Assembly (NCBI RefSeq): GCF_003086295.3
Contig: NC_092055.1
Location: 126,085,484 to 126,149,483, forward strand
Direction of reading: 5' to 3'
Origin: Arachis hypogaea
Taxonomy: Eukaryota > Streptophyta > Magnoliopsida > Fabales > Fabaceae
DNA length: 64,000 nucleotides
Below, piece by piece: positions 1-9,916 of this stretch. The notes below the pieces were generated by a model. It was not told the origin of the DNA. It did not search any database and worked only from the letters and a program-made list of their open reading frames with translations. The position numbers were made by a program, and so were the translations under genes. Within the stretch, counting starts at the first letter, position 1. The number at the start of each line of letters is the position of its first letter.

Positions 1-112
1 ATGTTTTTTTAACTAAGTTTAACGTAGTTTATTTTGATTAAGCATTTTGAATGATGTTGTGAATATGTTTAGCACATTTTTAATTAGTATGCTCTTTGTA
101 TATATGACGACA

Positions 113-1836
113 GGTAGAGGTGTTACAGATCAGCTTAGTGATCGTGGTCGTGGTAGAGGGAGGGTTTCTGCCGGTACCCTTGGGAATTCCGGATCCTCTC
201 CCTCTAATCCGACTACCCCGGTGACGTCACAAGTTGCGGGTGCATCGGAACAGCCGTTCATCATGGTACCTAACCCCAACTACGTCCCTGTGTCTACGGT
301 GATAACGCTGCCTCTATCGACTCAGCAGCCCACTGTCTCGGTGACGCCGCCTCCAGCGATGGACACCACAGCACCGAAATCCTCTCACAGAAAGCATCTA
401 GCTAATGCCCCTCCATCACCTCCTGTCGTACGGTTGACAATCTGGCCTGATAGCGAAACAGCGTAAGTACTACTTTAAGTCTTTTATATGCCGAAAGTGT
501 TTGATATATCCTTATTATTGACTATTGATTCTAGTTTTAGTAGATTTAGAGTTGTAGGTTTGGACTACTGAAAATGTTTGATATATCCTTATTAATGATT
601 ATAGTTTTAGTGGATTTAAGATTGTAGGTTGAACTGCTAAAAGTGTTTGATATATCCTGATTATTGATTCTTGATTATTGATTCTAATTTGGTGGATTTA
701 GTAGATTTGTGGATTTTGCTTCTTGATTATTGACAATTGGTATTGTGTTTTAGTTAATTGTTGATGGATAGAGTTTGTGGCGCATTCCAATTATAGATGA
801 AACTCTGTCAAAATTTCTAAAAAAACTCTATATATTATGATTACTTGCTTCTGAAGTTTTAATTTATATTGCCATATTGGTTTGTTTGTAAATTATTGAT
901 AGGTTTGGGCCAAACAACAACGCATGTATTCAAGAGATGAGCAACATCATCAAGCATATGTACGACTATCCATGGTCGAATTACAATATCCCCACTGAGA
1001 CCAGAGAGCGATGGTTTCATAAATGAGAAGTAAAAATTTAATATAGTCAAACTTTATTAGCTAGTTTATATCTTTTATTTTGTTTGCTACGATATATTTT
1101 GATTAACAAATTTTAAAGTTTTTTTGTGCAGCTTCTCTTTATATGGGACAAGGAGCGCGATGTCCTCATCAGAAAGATATACGACCATCGAATGGATAGG
1201 CGGCTAACAGATGCTGGAGGATGTACATGAGAGGTATAACCACCTCGGTACCTAGCTCTGTCCAAAAATCAAGAAGGCTTTGTATGTTCACTGGAAGACC
1301 GATAAGGGGTTCAAGCATCGGCATCTTACAAATAGAGCTAACAGGACATTGGCCAGGTTGACTAAGTATGCTGGTGGCTCAGAGACCTTCATGAAGACTA
1401 AGGCTAGGCTAGTATGTAGTTAAATTGTCGATCTCGATGCGGTTTGGCGCGAGACCGCCTCAGCGCTGTATAAAAATTGCGTGTACGGGCTGGGATCATT
1501 TTTTTTCCAACAGCCTCCACACTTCAACGTTGAGGCCATCGTCTGCCTCTGCCACCAGTCGAGCCGTCGATTTCGAGAAAGGCATTAATTTGAGACTACA
1601 GGTGCAGGAGCTCACCTAGAGCCTTCACGAACATGCTCAAGAGCTAAGCAAGACTTGGGAGAGGTATTAGGAGATCCTCACATGTGTGACAGACACGGAT
1701 GACCTCAGGCTGGAATGAAAGGAGTAACTAGAACGGCTTCAATGGATAGTGCAGCAGATGATGGTGTACCAGGTTCAGATGCGTGCCGGTGGCAGTGGCC
1801 TTACTGATGGTGGCTACAGTGCTGCTGGTGGGACAC
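113..1836 (+). pseudogene. Transposase_24 (TNP1-like) gene remnant, CACTA-associated
   Basis: Broken gene of the plant En/Spm-type accessory family (Transposase_24), which accompanies CACTA transposons. Exon-like blocks are: about 113-464, a Gly/Arg-rich then Pro/Ser/Thr-rich leader ending VRLTIWPDSETA before a GTAAGT donor; about 905-1027, reading NNNACIQEMSNIIKHMYDYPW; about 1130-1420, reading LLFIWDKERDVLIRKIYDHRMDR and later IKKALYVHWKTDKGFKHR; and 1430-1830, reading DAVWRETASALYKN, then PSSASATSRAVD and QVQEL. The central part of the family domain, between the TKARL and DAVWRE blocks, is missing. Stops and frame changes interrupt what remains (a stop after WFHK, a shift near 1500). The first ~110 bases and 465-904 look like introns and show nothing else. 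The 3' end runs without a stop into copia sequence near 1837. Family assignment is from remembered conserved phrases. Confidence 0.75.
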
Positions 1837-4571
1837 AGATTCATTCAAAAAAATCTGAAAAATTGCTATGGCACAAAAGATTAGGCCATGCTAGCATGTT
1901 TCAAATAAACAAACTTGTTAAAATGGATTTAGTGAAAGGTCTTCATAAGATCAAGTTTGACAAAGACATCACATGTGATGCTTGTCAAATGAGAAGGATT
2001 AAAAAAAAATCACTTGAATTGCTGCATATTGATATCTTTGGTCTAACTAGAACTCAAATTGTGGGTGGTAAACATTATGGTTTAGTGATTGTGGATGATT
2101 ATACAAGATTTGATTGGGTTTTATTGCACATAAAAATGATGCATTTTCAGCCTTTGAGGTTTTTATCAAAATAATTCAAAATAAAAAGGATTTAAAGATT
2201 GCTTCTATTAGAAGTGATCATGGTAAAGTGTTTGAAAATTAATTTTTTTAATCCTTTTGTGATGAACTTAGAATTTCGCATAACTTCTCTTGTCCAAGAA
2301 TACTACAACAAATGGTGTTGTGGAAAGAAGAAATAGAAGCACTCAAGAAATAGCTAGGGCCATGTTATGTGAAAGTAAAGTTCCTAAGGTATTTTGGACT
2401 GAGGCCGTGAACATAGCTTACTATATTTTAAATAGAACAATCATAAGGAAGTTTTTGAAGAGAATTCCTTATGAGCTTTGGAAAGAAAACCCACCTCATC
2501 TGAAATACTTTCACATTTTTGGATGTAAATATTTTGTTTTAAATACTAAAGAAAAATTAAAAAAATTTGATCCAAAGGCTTATAAATATATTTTTGTTGG
2601 TTACTCTTAGCAAAGCATATAAAGTTTACCATTAAGATGCTAGAATCATTAAGGAGTCCATACATGTTATATTTTGTGATTTTAACATTGTTCCAATTGT
2701 TTTGGAAGACAATGATGCAGGCAACCAAGTGAAAAACATCATGAGTGAAGTCTTAAATCAAGATAAATCCGAATCTGTGCCCAATGCTCCTATCTCAGCT
2801 GATGCAAACGATTCTGCAGGAGACAATTTTATTTTATCTCCTGGAATTGCAGGAATCCCTGGCAATATCAGCACAAATGAACCACCTCAAGTTGAACTTG
2901 TTCCTAAATTTCCAAGACCACGTGAATCGAGATTCTTAAAAAACTATCCTCAAGAGTTCATCATAAGAGATCCCTCACTTGGTGTTACCACAAGATCATC
3001 TTCTAGAAATGCTCTGGAGGAAAATAATTTGACATTTCTCTCTCAAATTGAACCCCAAATCATAAAAGAATCTCTTGGTAATCCTTTTTGGGTCAAAGCC
3101 ATGGAAAAAGAGTTGTAACAATTTGAGAAGAATCAAGTGTGGTCTCTTGTGCCCAAACTAATTGGAAAGAAGGTGACGGAAACTAAGTGGATTTTTAGGA
3201 ACAAATTGGGTGAAAATGAAAGCATATCAAGGAACAAAGCAAGATTGGTAGCACAGGGATATGATCAAGAGAAAAGGATTGACTTTGATGAATTCTTTGC
3301 TCTGGTGGCCCAAATGGAAGCTATAAGGATTTTCCTTGCATATGCTGCCCATTGTGATTTTAAACTTTTTCAAATAGATATGAAATATGTATTTTAAATG
3401 TTGTAATTGATAGAGAAGTGTATGTGGCACAGTCTCCTGATTTTGAAAATAAAGAGTTTTCAAATTATATTTTTAAAATTAATTTTTAAAATAATTTTTG
3501 AAAGACTTAGTTCTTTCCTTTTGAAAAATAACTTTTAAAGAGGCACCACAAACACTACTCTAGTATTCTAATGATTAATTCATCTTAATTCAAATTTATG
3601 TTGATGACGCTCAAATTTATGTTGATGACATAATTTTTGGGTCAACCAATGAATCACTTTGTGCTGATTTTGGTAGACTCATGACTAATAAATTTGACAT
3701 GAGTATGATAGGTGAACTTAACTTTTTTCTTGGTCTTCAAATTAAATAAACTCCAAATAAAACTTTTATTCACCAAAAGAAGTATGTCAAGGAACTAGTT
3801 AAGAAGTTTGGTATGAAAAATGCCAAATCCATGGGTACTCTCATACACCCTAACTCAAGATTGGAAAAGGGTGAAACTGAGAAAGATGTTGATGAGATTA
3901 GGTATAGAGGAATGATAAGTTCTCTTATGTATTTAACATCCTCTAGACCTGACATTGTGCAAAGTATTGGAATTCGTTCAAGATTTCAATTACAACCAAA
4001 ATAGTCACATCTTTCAGCAGTTAAAAGAATCATTAGATATGTTCATGGCACATTCAACTTTGATTTATGGTATCGTAGGTCTGATAATTTTTCTACAGTT
4101 GGTTATTGTGATACAGAATTTGCTGGAGACAGAGTGGATAAGAGGAGTACTTCTGGTATTTACTACTTTCTAGACAGATCCTTGAATGTATGGTCAAGTA
4201 AGAAGCAGTCCACAGTGGCTCTCTCCACTGATGAAGCTGAATATATAGCTACTTCATCTTGTTGTTCCCAATTGCTATGGTTGAAAACTCAGTTAACTGA
4301 CTATAAATTGAATGCGGATAACATTTCCTTGTTTTGTGATAACATGAGTGTCATTAATATTTTTAAAAATCCAGTTTTTCACTCAAGAACAAAACACATC
4401 GAAGTGAGACTTCACTTAATTAGGAAACATGTTCAAAAGTGGAATATAAACATTCAATTTGTTAAATCAGAAGAACAACTAGCTGATATATTAACTAAAC
4501 TTTTGGCTGAGGACAAGTTTTGCAAATTAAGAACTAGTTTGGGCATTCTTAGTTATGATTCTTTGTTTTAA
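1837..4571 (+). pseudogene. Ty1/copia (Sirevirus-type) pol remnant, 5'-truncated
   Basis: Degenerate copia polyprotein in the order integrase, reverse transcriptase, RNase H, which is diagnostic of Ty1/copia. A GAG-pre-integrase segment (LLWHKRLGHASMFQINKL, with a C-x2-C at CDAC) is at 1860-2000. Integrase core pieces follow at 2020-2260 (IVDDYTRFDWVLL) and 2290-2610 (NGVVERRNRSTQEIARAML). The linker is at 2700-3118. Reverse transcriptase is at 3137-3397 (TKWIFRNKLGENE, ARLVAQGY) and 3590-4000 (YVDD, then DMSMIGELNFFLGLQI). RNase H is at 4130-4571 (DKRSTSGIYYFL, STDEAEYIA, SEEQLADILTK). Gag, protease and the 5' LTR are absent: sequence starts abruptly at 1837 inside a Transposase_24 reading frame. 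Many stops, frameshifts and an AT-rich insertion at 3480-3590 make it non-functional. It belongs with the envelope-like ORF and 3' LTR downstream, as in Sireviruses. Confidence 0.9.
3591..3629 (+). repeat. Tandem duplication over the reverse transcriptase YVDD motif
   Basis: An 18-base stretch coding QIYVDD occurs at 3591-3608 and again at 3612-3629, giving a 21-bp period. The catalytic YVDD motif is therefore written twice in frame, followed by the normal IIFG continuation. Confidence 0.85.
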
Positions 4572-5050
4572 CTTTGCTAATGTGTTGTTTGAGATTTTTG
4601 TCTCTCAGGTTAGGATGAGACAATTCTGAGCAAGTGAAGAGCCTTCATCTTGGAACGTGGTATTTGGTTCTGAATTAAAATTCAAGTGGGCCAACCATCC
4701 TTTTCAGGTTTCAAGTGGTCCTGTATGTTTCTTTGAACACAACCCTTTAGGGCCCAACAATAGTTGGTTTGTATGTAAGTGGGTCTCATTAGTTTTGTCA
4801 TACATTAAAAACATTTTCAAAACTTTTTGCCCTTTCTGAAATTTATTTCATTATTTTAAATAAAATCTTTTCAACCTTAGGTCATATCTTTTCAAATCAT
4901 GTAGTCATAGAGTTCTGAACTTACATATTTTCAAGAAGCCTTTAACTTGTTTCAGTTACAAAACCAAACCCTTTCATATACCCTGCACACCTCTTCAGTT
5001 TTTCATTACCATCATTTTTTTTAAAACTGCAATACTAGTGTGTCATTAAG
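4572..5050 (+). other. Spacer between copia pol and envelope-like ORF
   Basis: AT-rich noncoding stretch after the RNase H stop. A 60-codon open frame at 4657-4839 has no recognisable domain and I do not call it a gene. No splice signals that I would stand on. Confidence 0.5.
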
Positions 5051-6933
5051 ATGAGAAAGAAAATTGCAACCCGTAGAAGCACATTCCCCCATCAACTTCC
5101 CAGAATCCCTAAAAAATCTTGGGCTCCATCTCATTCTCACGTTCCAACTTACTGTTCTACACCCTCTCAATCTCCTTCTCCTACTCGCGCTGATCCCATG
5201 GCTCGCACCAAGATGACGGCAAGGCATCCTTCATCTTCCCCAGCAGTCAAACCATCAAGTGCTTTTTCTCGTCCATCTGCTTCAAGAGGGAAACGTCCAG
5301 TGATTGAAGAAGAACCACGTGAACCTCCAAGATCCAAACCTAAGTATGTTCCTCAACGTTCTCAGAGAGGTAACACTCATATCCCTCTTATGTCAGTGAA
5401 AGAACCCCAAATGTTGACCTTTTCTCTTTCAAATCATATTTTACAAACTCTCACTCTCATTTCAACCCTCATCGTTTCTCTTCTGCTATGCATTATGAGT
5501 TTTATCAAGGAGTTGTTATTCACCGTCCTTTGTGCCCTACCTATCTGACTAATTTACCCACTTTGAAAAAGAAATGTCTTATTTTTGTGGAAAATATAGA
5601 ATTTCTTAATTAGAACCATCTTTTCAAAATTAAAAGGCCTGTATACCCTAACCTTGTTCATGAGTTTTATGCAAAATGACTTATCATGAGACAAATATTT
5701 ATTCCTATGTCAAAGAGCGGGAGTTAAACCTAAACAGTGAAACAATTAGTGATGCCCTAGGATTTTTGGATGTGGGTGTTAATGCTTATACCTTTGAAAA
5801 ATGTGATGAAGGATTGGGTATTTCATATCAAGATGTTCTTGCTTCTGTTTGTGAAAATATTTCTCTAATCGATGGTCTCACTCCAAACCATAAGGCTTTA
5901 GGTCCCGTTCGTGCTCAACTTCACTGCATTGTGAATCACATTATCCTACACCAAAGCGGTTCCTATCAAAGAGTTTTATTTTGTGACACATTGGTACTGT
6001 ATGCTATTATTACAAAAATTGAGATTTTATTTACTTATTTAATGATGAGGCACATGTATGATTGCATAAGGAGTGACAAAAATGTGTCTCTTCCTTACGA
6101 CATGTTTTTTACTTGTATTTTTGAATCTTTTGGTGTTGACCTGACCAATGAGACATTTGAGAATAGAAACTCTTACCTAAGACATTGTTTGGATGTAAAG
6201 TGGAAAATGGGTGGAAAGAAAATAGGTGGAAAGAAAATGAGAGGAAAGAAAATAGAAGGAAAAGTTATTTTTTTTGTGTTGTTTGGATGAAGAGAAAATA
6301 GAAGGAAAGAAAGTAGAAGAAAATTTTTCTTTTGTTTGGATGGAAGGAAAAATAAGAAGAGAGAAAATTATACCAAAATAAAATTACATTAATACCCTTT
6401 ATAAATTATAATATACTAATATTATAAGGACAAATTTGTAATTTTATCCATTTTCCACTCCAATCTAAATTTTCTTCTCAACTTTAGAGAGAAAATTTTA
6501 ATATGGGTCCCACATGTACTTTTACATTTTCCATTCATTTTTCTTCTTGATTCAAACAATGGAAAACTAATTTTTTCATCCATTTCCTTTTCCTTCATTT
6601 TCTTTCCTTCCAAATTCTTCTAAACCAAACAAAGTATAAAAGGGGGTGGTGCAGTGAAACAGCAAAAGAAAAGATCTACAAGAACTGAAAAAGTGGTCTT
6701 AGATGATGATAAAGAATAACTTGATGACATTCTATCTCATTCAACCACTGGAACATCTGCCTCTACTAGACACAAATCACTCCTTTATGGAGTTGTTAAG
6801 GATGTCTTGCAGGAGTTTGTGAATCTGTCTAATCATCTCATCTCCACCAATCAACAAGAAAGAAAGCTTGTGGTCAAAAATGAAAATGCTTTGAGGAAAT
6901 CAAGAGATAGAGTGGCAGCTCTTCTAAAATATA
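5051..6933 (+). pseudogene. Sirevirus envelope-like ORF, 5' part
   Basis: Third ORF of the copia element, in the place where Sireviruses of the SIRE1 type carry an envelope-like ORF. It opens with a basic, Ser/Pro-rich N-terminus (MRKKIATRRSTFPHQ to about 5400). A frameshift near 5415 leads into HYEFYQGVVIHRPLCPTYL, then a stop near 5610, then VYPNLVHEFYAK and the long open segment 5676-6182. This contains LGPVRAQLHCIVNHIILHQSG and VLFCDTLVLYAIITKIEI, which resemble the putative plant transposon protein domain (Transposase_32) also seen in the gypsy envelope-like ORFs of this window. A MITE-like insertion follows at 6185-6632. The coding sequence resumes at about 6640 (AVKQQKKRS, later a coiled-coil-like stretch QQERKLVVKNENALRKSRDR) and is cut by gypsy element E1 at 6936. 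The last codons lie at 19022-19102. No signal peptide or clear membrane anchor is visible, so an envelope function is not shown. Confidence 0.75.
6185..6632. mobile_element. MITE-like insertion in the Sirevirus envelope-like ORF
   Basis: A 448-bp segment bounded by inverted TTGTTTGG (6185-6192) and CCAAACAA (6625-6632). The inner arms are purine-rich on the left (repeated GGAAAGAAAAT units) and pyrimidine-rich on the right (TTTCCTTCCTTT-like), so it could fold into a long imperfect hairpin. It has no coding capacity and interrupts the ORF between SYLRH and AVKQQ. I could not identify a convincing target-site duplication, so the exact ends and superfamily (hAT-like is a guess) are uncertain. 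Confidence 0.6.
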
Positions 6934-6935
6934 TG

Positions 6936-7964
6936 TGATGAGCGGATAATTTATACGCTTTTTGGCAGTGTTTTTACATAGTTTTTAGTATGATTTGATT
7001 AGTTTTTAGTATATTTTTATTAGTTTTTAAATAAAAATCACATTTCTGGACTTTACTATGAGTTTGTGTGTTTTTCTGTGATTTCAGGTAATTTCTGGCT
7101 GAAATTGAGGGACCTGAGCAAAATCTGATTCAGAGGCTAAAAAAGGACTGCAGATGTTGTTAGATTCTGACCTCCCTGCACTCAAAATGGATTTTTCTGG
7201 AGCTACAGGAGTCCAAATGGTGCGCTCTCAATTGCATTGGAAAGTAGACATCTAGGGCTTTCCAGCAATATATAATAGTTCATACTTTGCCCGAGTTTAG
7301 ACGACGCAAACTGGATTGAGTGTGTATCTCTTAGCCTCTTGGTTCATGATCAGAGTCTTCGTGGTATAGGCTAGGATTTTTGGCGGCCATTCTTGAGATC
7401 CAGAAAGTCTAAACCTTGTCTGTGGTATTTCGAGTAGGATCTGGGATGGGATAACTGTGACGAGCTTCAAACTCACAAGTGCTGGGCGTAGTGACAGATG
7501 CAAAAGGATCAATGGATCCTATTCCAACATGAGTGAGAACCGACAGATGATTAGCCGTGCGGTGACAGCGCATTTGGACCATTTTCACTGAGAGAACGGA
7601 TGGTAGCCATTGACAACGGTGATCCACCAACATACAGCTTGCCATGGAAGGAGGCCTGCGTGCGTGAAGAAGAAGACAGGAGGAAAGCCGAGATTCAGAA
7701 GACAGAGCATCTCCAAAACCTCAATCTGCTTTCCATTACTGCATAACAAGTACTATTTAATTTATGCTTTTTACTCTTCATAAATATAATCACTCTTATC
7801 ATTGATTTCCTGACTAAGAATTACAAAATAACCATAGCTTGCTTCAAGCCGACAATCTCCGTGGGATCGACCCTTACTCACGTAAGGTATTACTTGGACG
7901 ACCCAGTGCACTTGCTGGTTAGTGGTACGAGTTGTGAAAAGTGTGATTTACAATTCGTGCACCA
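6936..7964 (+). repeat. E1 5' LTR, internally deleted
   Basis: 1029 bp against 1525 bp for the partner LTR. The two align from TGATGAGCGGATAATTTATA to TTCGTGCACCA, but the 5' copy joins its position 7313 to sequence equivalent to 18366, losing about 17849-18365 of the partner. The lost block holds the palindrome array and the following ~400 bp, which in a normal LTR would be expected to include promoter sequence (inference). The small reverse-strand open frames here are not genes. Confidence 0.9.
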
Positions 7965-7970
7965 AGTTTT

Positions 7971-7987
7971 TGGCGCCGTTGCCGAGG
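7971..7987 (+). promoter_or_regulatory. E1 primer binding site, tRNA-Asp type
   Basis: TGGCGCCGTTGCCGAGG, six bases after the 5' LTR. It is complementary to the 3' end of plant tRNA-Asp (CCCCGGCAACGGCGCCA) except one base (A for G at position 15). The matching sites in E2 and E3 are perfect over 17 bases. Confidence 0.9.
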
Positions 7988-9127
7988 ATTGTTCAAGTTT
8001 GGACAACTGACGGTTTATTTTGTTTCTTAGATTAGGAAAAATTTTTCTTTTTGGTTTAGAGTCTTCTATTATTGTTTTTGGTTGAAATTTTTTTTAAAAT
8101 CCTTATTTTCACTTTTTAAAATTTTTTGAAAATTTTTATAAACTAATAATTGAGTTTTTCTGTTTGAGTTTAGATTCATATTTTAAGTTTGGTGTCAATT
8201 GCATGTTTTTTATTTTCTTTTAAATTTTTGAATTTGTGTTTATTATTCTTTCTTGATCTTCAAGTTGTTCTTGCTATTTTTCTTGTTTGATATTTAGTTT
8301 TTCCTGTTCTGTGTATTTTCTTGTTTTTCTTGTGCGTTTTCAAATTATCAGTATTAAAAAAAATATATATTTTATATACATTAAATACCTTATTTTTTAA
8401 AAACACGTTAAATTTATAGCTCAGTTGGCTAGAGCGTTGTGCTTATGTTCTTGGTAATTGGGTATCTTCCTTTTAAAACTTTTTCAAAAATAATTTTTCT
8501 TTGATTAAATCTTGTGTCAAACTTTTAAGTTTGGTGTTCTCTTGTTATTTTTCTTTAATTTTCGAAAAGTTATTTTTAGTTTTCTAAAAGTTTTAAGTTT
8601 GGTGTTCTTTTTATGTTCTTGTGAGTCTTCAAGGTGTTCTTGAGTCTTTTTTGTATTTTGATCTTAAAATTTCTAATTTTGGTGTTTCTTGGTGTTTTTC
8701 CTCCAAAATTTTCGAAAAATAAGGAGTATTAGATCTAAAAATTTTAAGTCTTGTGTCATTTTATTATTTTTCTCTTTCCTCATTAAATTCAAAAATATCT
8801 TTTCTCTCTATCTTAAATTGTATTTTCGAAAATTACTTTTAAAAATTCAGATTTTTTTTTAAAAAAATAAAATCTTTTCAAAATTCAAAATCTTTTTCAA
8901 AAATCATTTTCAAAGTTTTTCAAATCTTCTTAATTAAGCAATTATTTTCATTTTCAAATTTATTTTTCTCTTGGTTTTCGAAATTTACATTTTAACTTCT
9001 AAATATTTTATTTTATTTTATCTTATTATTTTTATTTATCTTAATAATTTGGTTTGTCAGACTTAAATAAAATAAAAACAAAAATATATTTTCTCTGCAA
9101 TTCATATCAATTCCATTTTTATCTATC
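7988..9127 (+). other. E1 5' leader with repeated AAGTTTGGTGT motifs
   Basis: About 1.1 kb of T-rich untranslated leader between primer site and gag. The motif TTTTAAGTTTGGTGT recurs, for example near 8182, 8527 and 8595, with looser forms near 8672 and 8745. The same motif appears at the polypurine/3' LTR boundary and just before the envelope-like ORF. A tRNA-like fragment lies at 8417-8445. No ORF here is credible. Confidence 0.7.
8417..8445 (+). other. Fragment resembling the 5' half of tRNA-Ile
   Basis: The 29 bases here contain TAGCTCAGTTGGCTAGAGCG followed by TTGTGCTTA, closely matching the D-arm and start of the anticodon arm of plant tRNA-Ile(AAU). The variable loop, T-arm and acceptor stem are not present, so it is not a tRNA gene. 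I do not see it in the leaders of E2 and E3. Confidence 0.55.
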
Positions 9128-9916
9128 ATGGATCTAAGTGAAAATGAACAGTCCAGAAGGACTCTAGGGTCATATGCTAATCCCACTAATGCTGCATATG
9201 GGAGTAGTATCTGTATACCTCCCATAAAAGTAGGCAGTTTTGAGCTAAATCCTCAGCTCATTGTCATAGTGCAGCAAAACTGCCAGTATTCCGGTCTTCC
9301 ACAGGAAGAACCTACTGAGTTTTTGGCGCAGTTCTTGCAAATTGCTGACACAGTACGTGACAAGGAGGTAGATTAGGATGTATACAGGATGTTACTGTTT
9401 CCGGTTGCTGTAAAAGATCAAGCTAAAAGGTGGTTAAACAACCAACCCATAGCAAGCATAAGAACATGGAAACAGTTATCAGACAAATTCCTGAATCAAT
9501 ATTTCCCTCCAAAAAGGATGACACAGCTAAGGCTGGACATCCAAGGCTTTAAACAAGAGGATGATGAATCCCTTTATAATTCCTGGGAGAGGTACAGAGG
9601 GATGCTAAGGAAATACCCCTCTGAAATATTTTCAGAATGGGTGCAATTAGATATCTTCTACTAGGAGCTTACAGAAAGAGCTCAGATATCTCTAGACCAC
9701 TCAGCTGGTGGATCTATACACATGAGAAAAACTATTGAAGAGGCTCAAGAGCTTATTAATATAGTTGCCAGAAATCAGCATCTGTACATAAGTAGTGGGT
9801 CCTCCATAAAAGAAGAAGCCAAGGCAGTGTCTACTGAACTTGGTCCTCCAGAACAAGTTGCTGAACTCAATCAACAATTGTGTTTTCTAACAAAATAGCT
9901 AGCAAAATTCAAGGAG
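9128..9916 (+). pseudogene. gag: E1 gag
   Basis: Nucleocapsid/capsid-like polyprotein start of the Athila-like element, expected to form the cytoplasmic virus-like particle. It begins MDLSENEQSRRTLGSYANP; the same start (MDISGSEQSRRTLGSYANP) occurs in E2 and E3. The retrotransposon gag signature is DQAKRWLNNQPIASIRTWKQL, followed by FLNQYFPPKRMTQLR and DESLYNSWERYRGML. TAG stops lie at 9374-9376, 9662-9664 and 9896-9898. The first is CAG in both sister copies, so it is a C-to-T change. The frame continues without a stop into the long open frame from 9917, in which the gag tail (EECQAVQLRSGKTL) and the palindrome-encoded repeats precede protease, suggesting a fused gag-pol. Confidence 0.85.

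Noticed and set aside
5051..6290. True retroviral envelope gene
   Set aside because: No signal peptide, transmembrane anchor or cleavage site is visible; the label is positional and the domain is a plant transposon module.
7297..7645. Overlapping reverse-strand open frames of 71-78 codons in the E1 5' LTR, repeated at 18358-18697
   Set aside because: They lie in LTR sequence, occur in both LTRs, and have no recognisable domain.
8417..8445. Functional tRNA-Ile gene
   Set aside because: Only the 5' half is present, with no T-arm or acceptor stem pairing.
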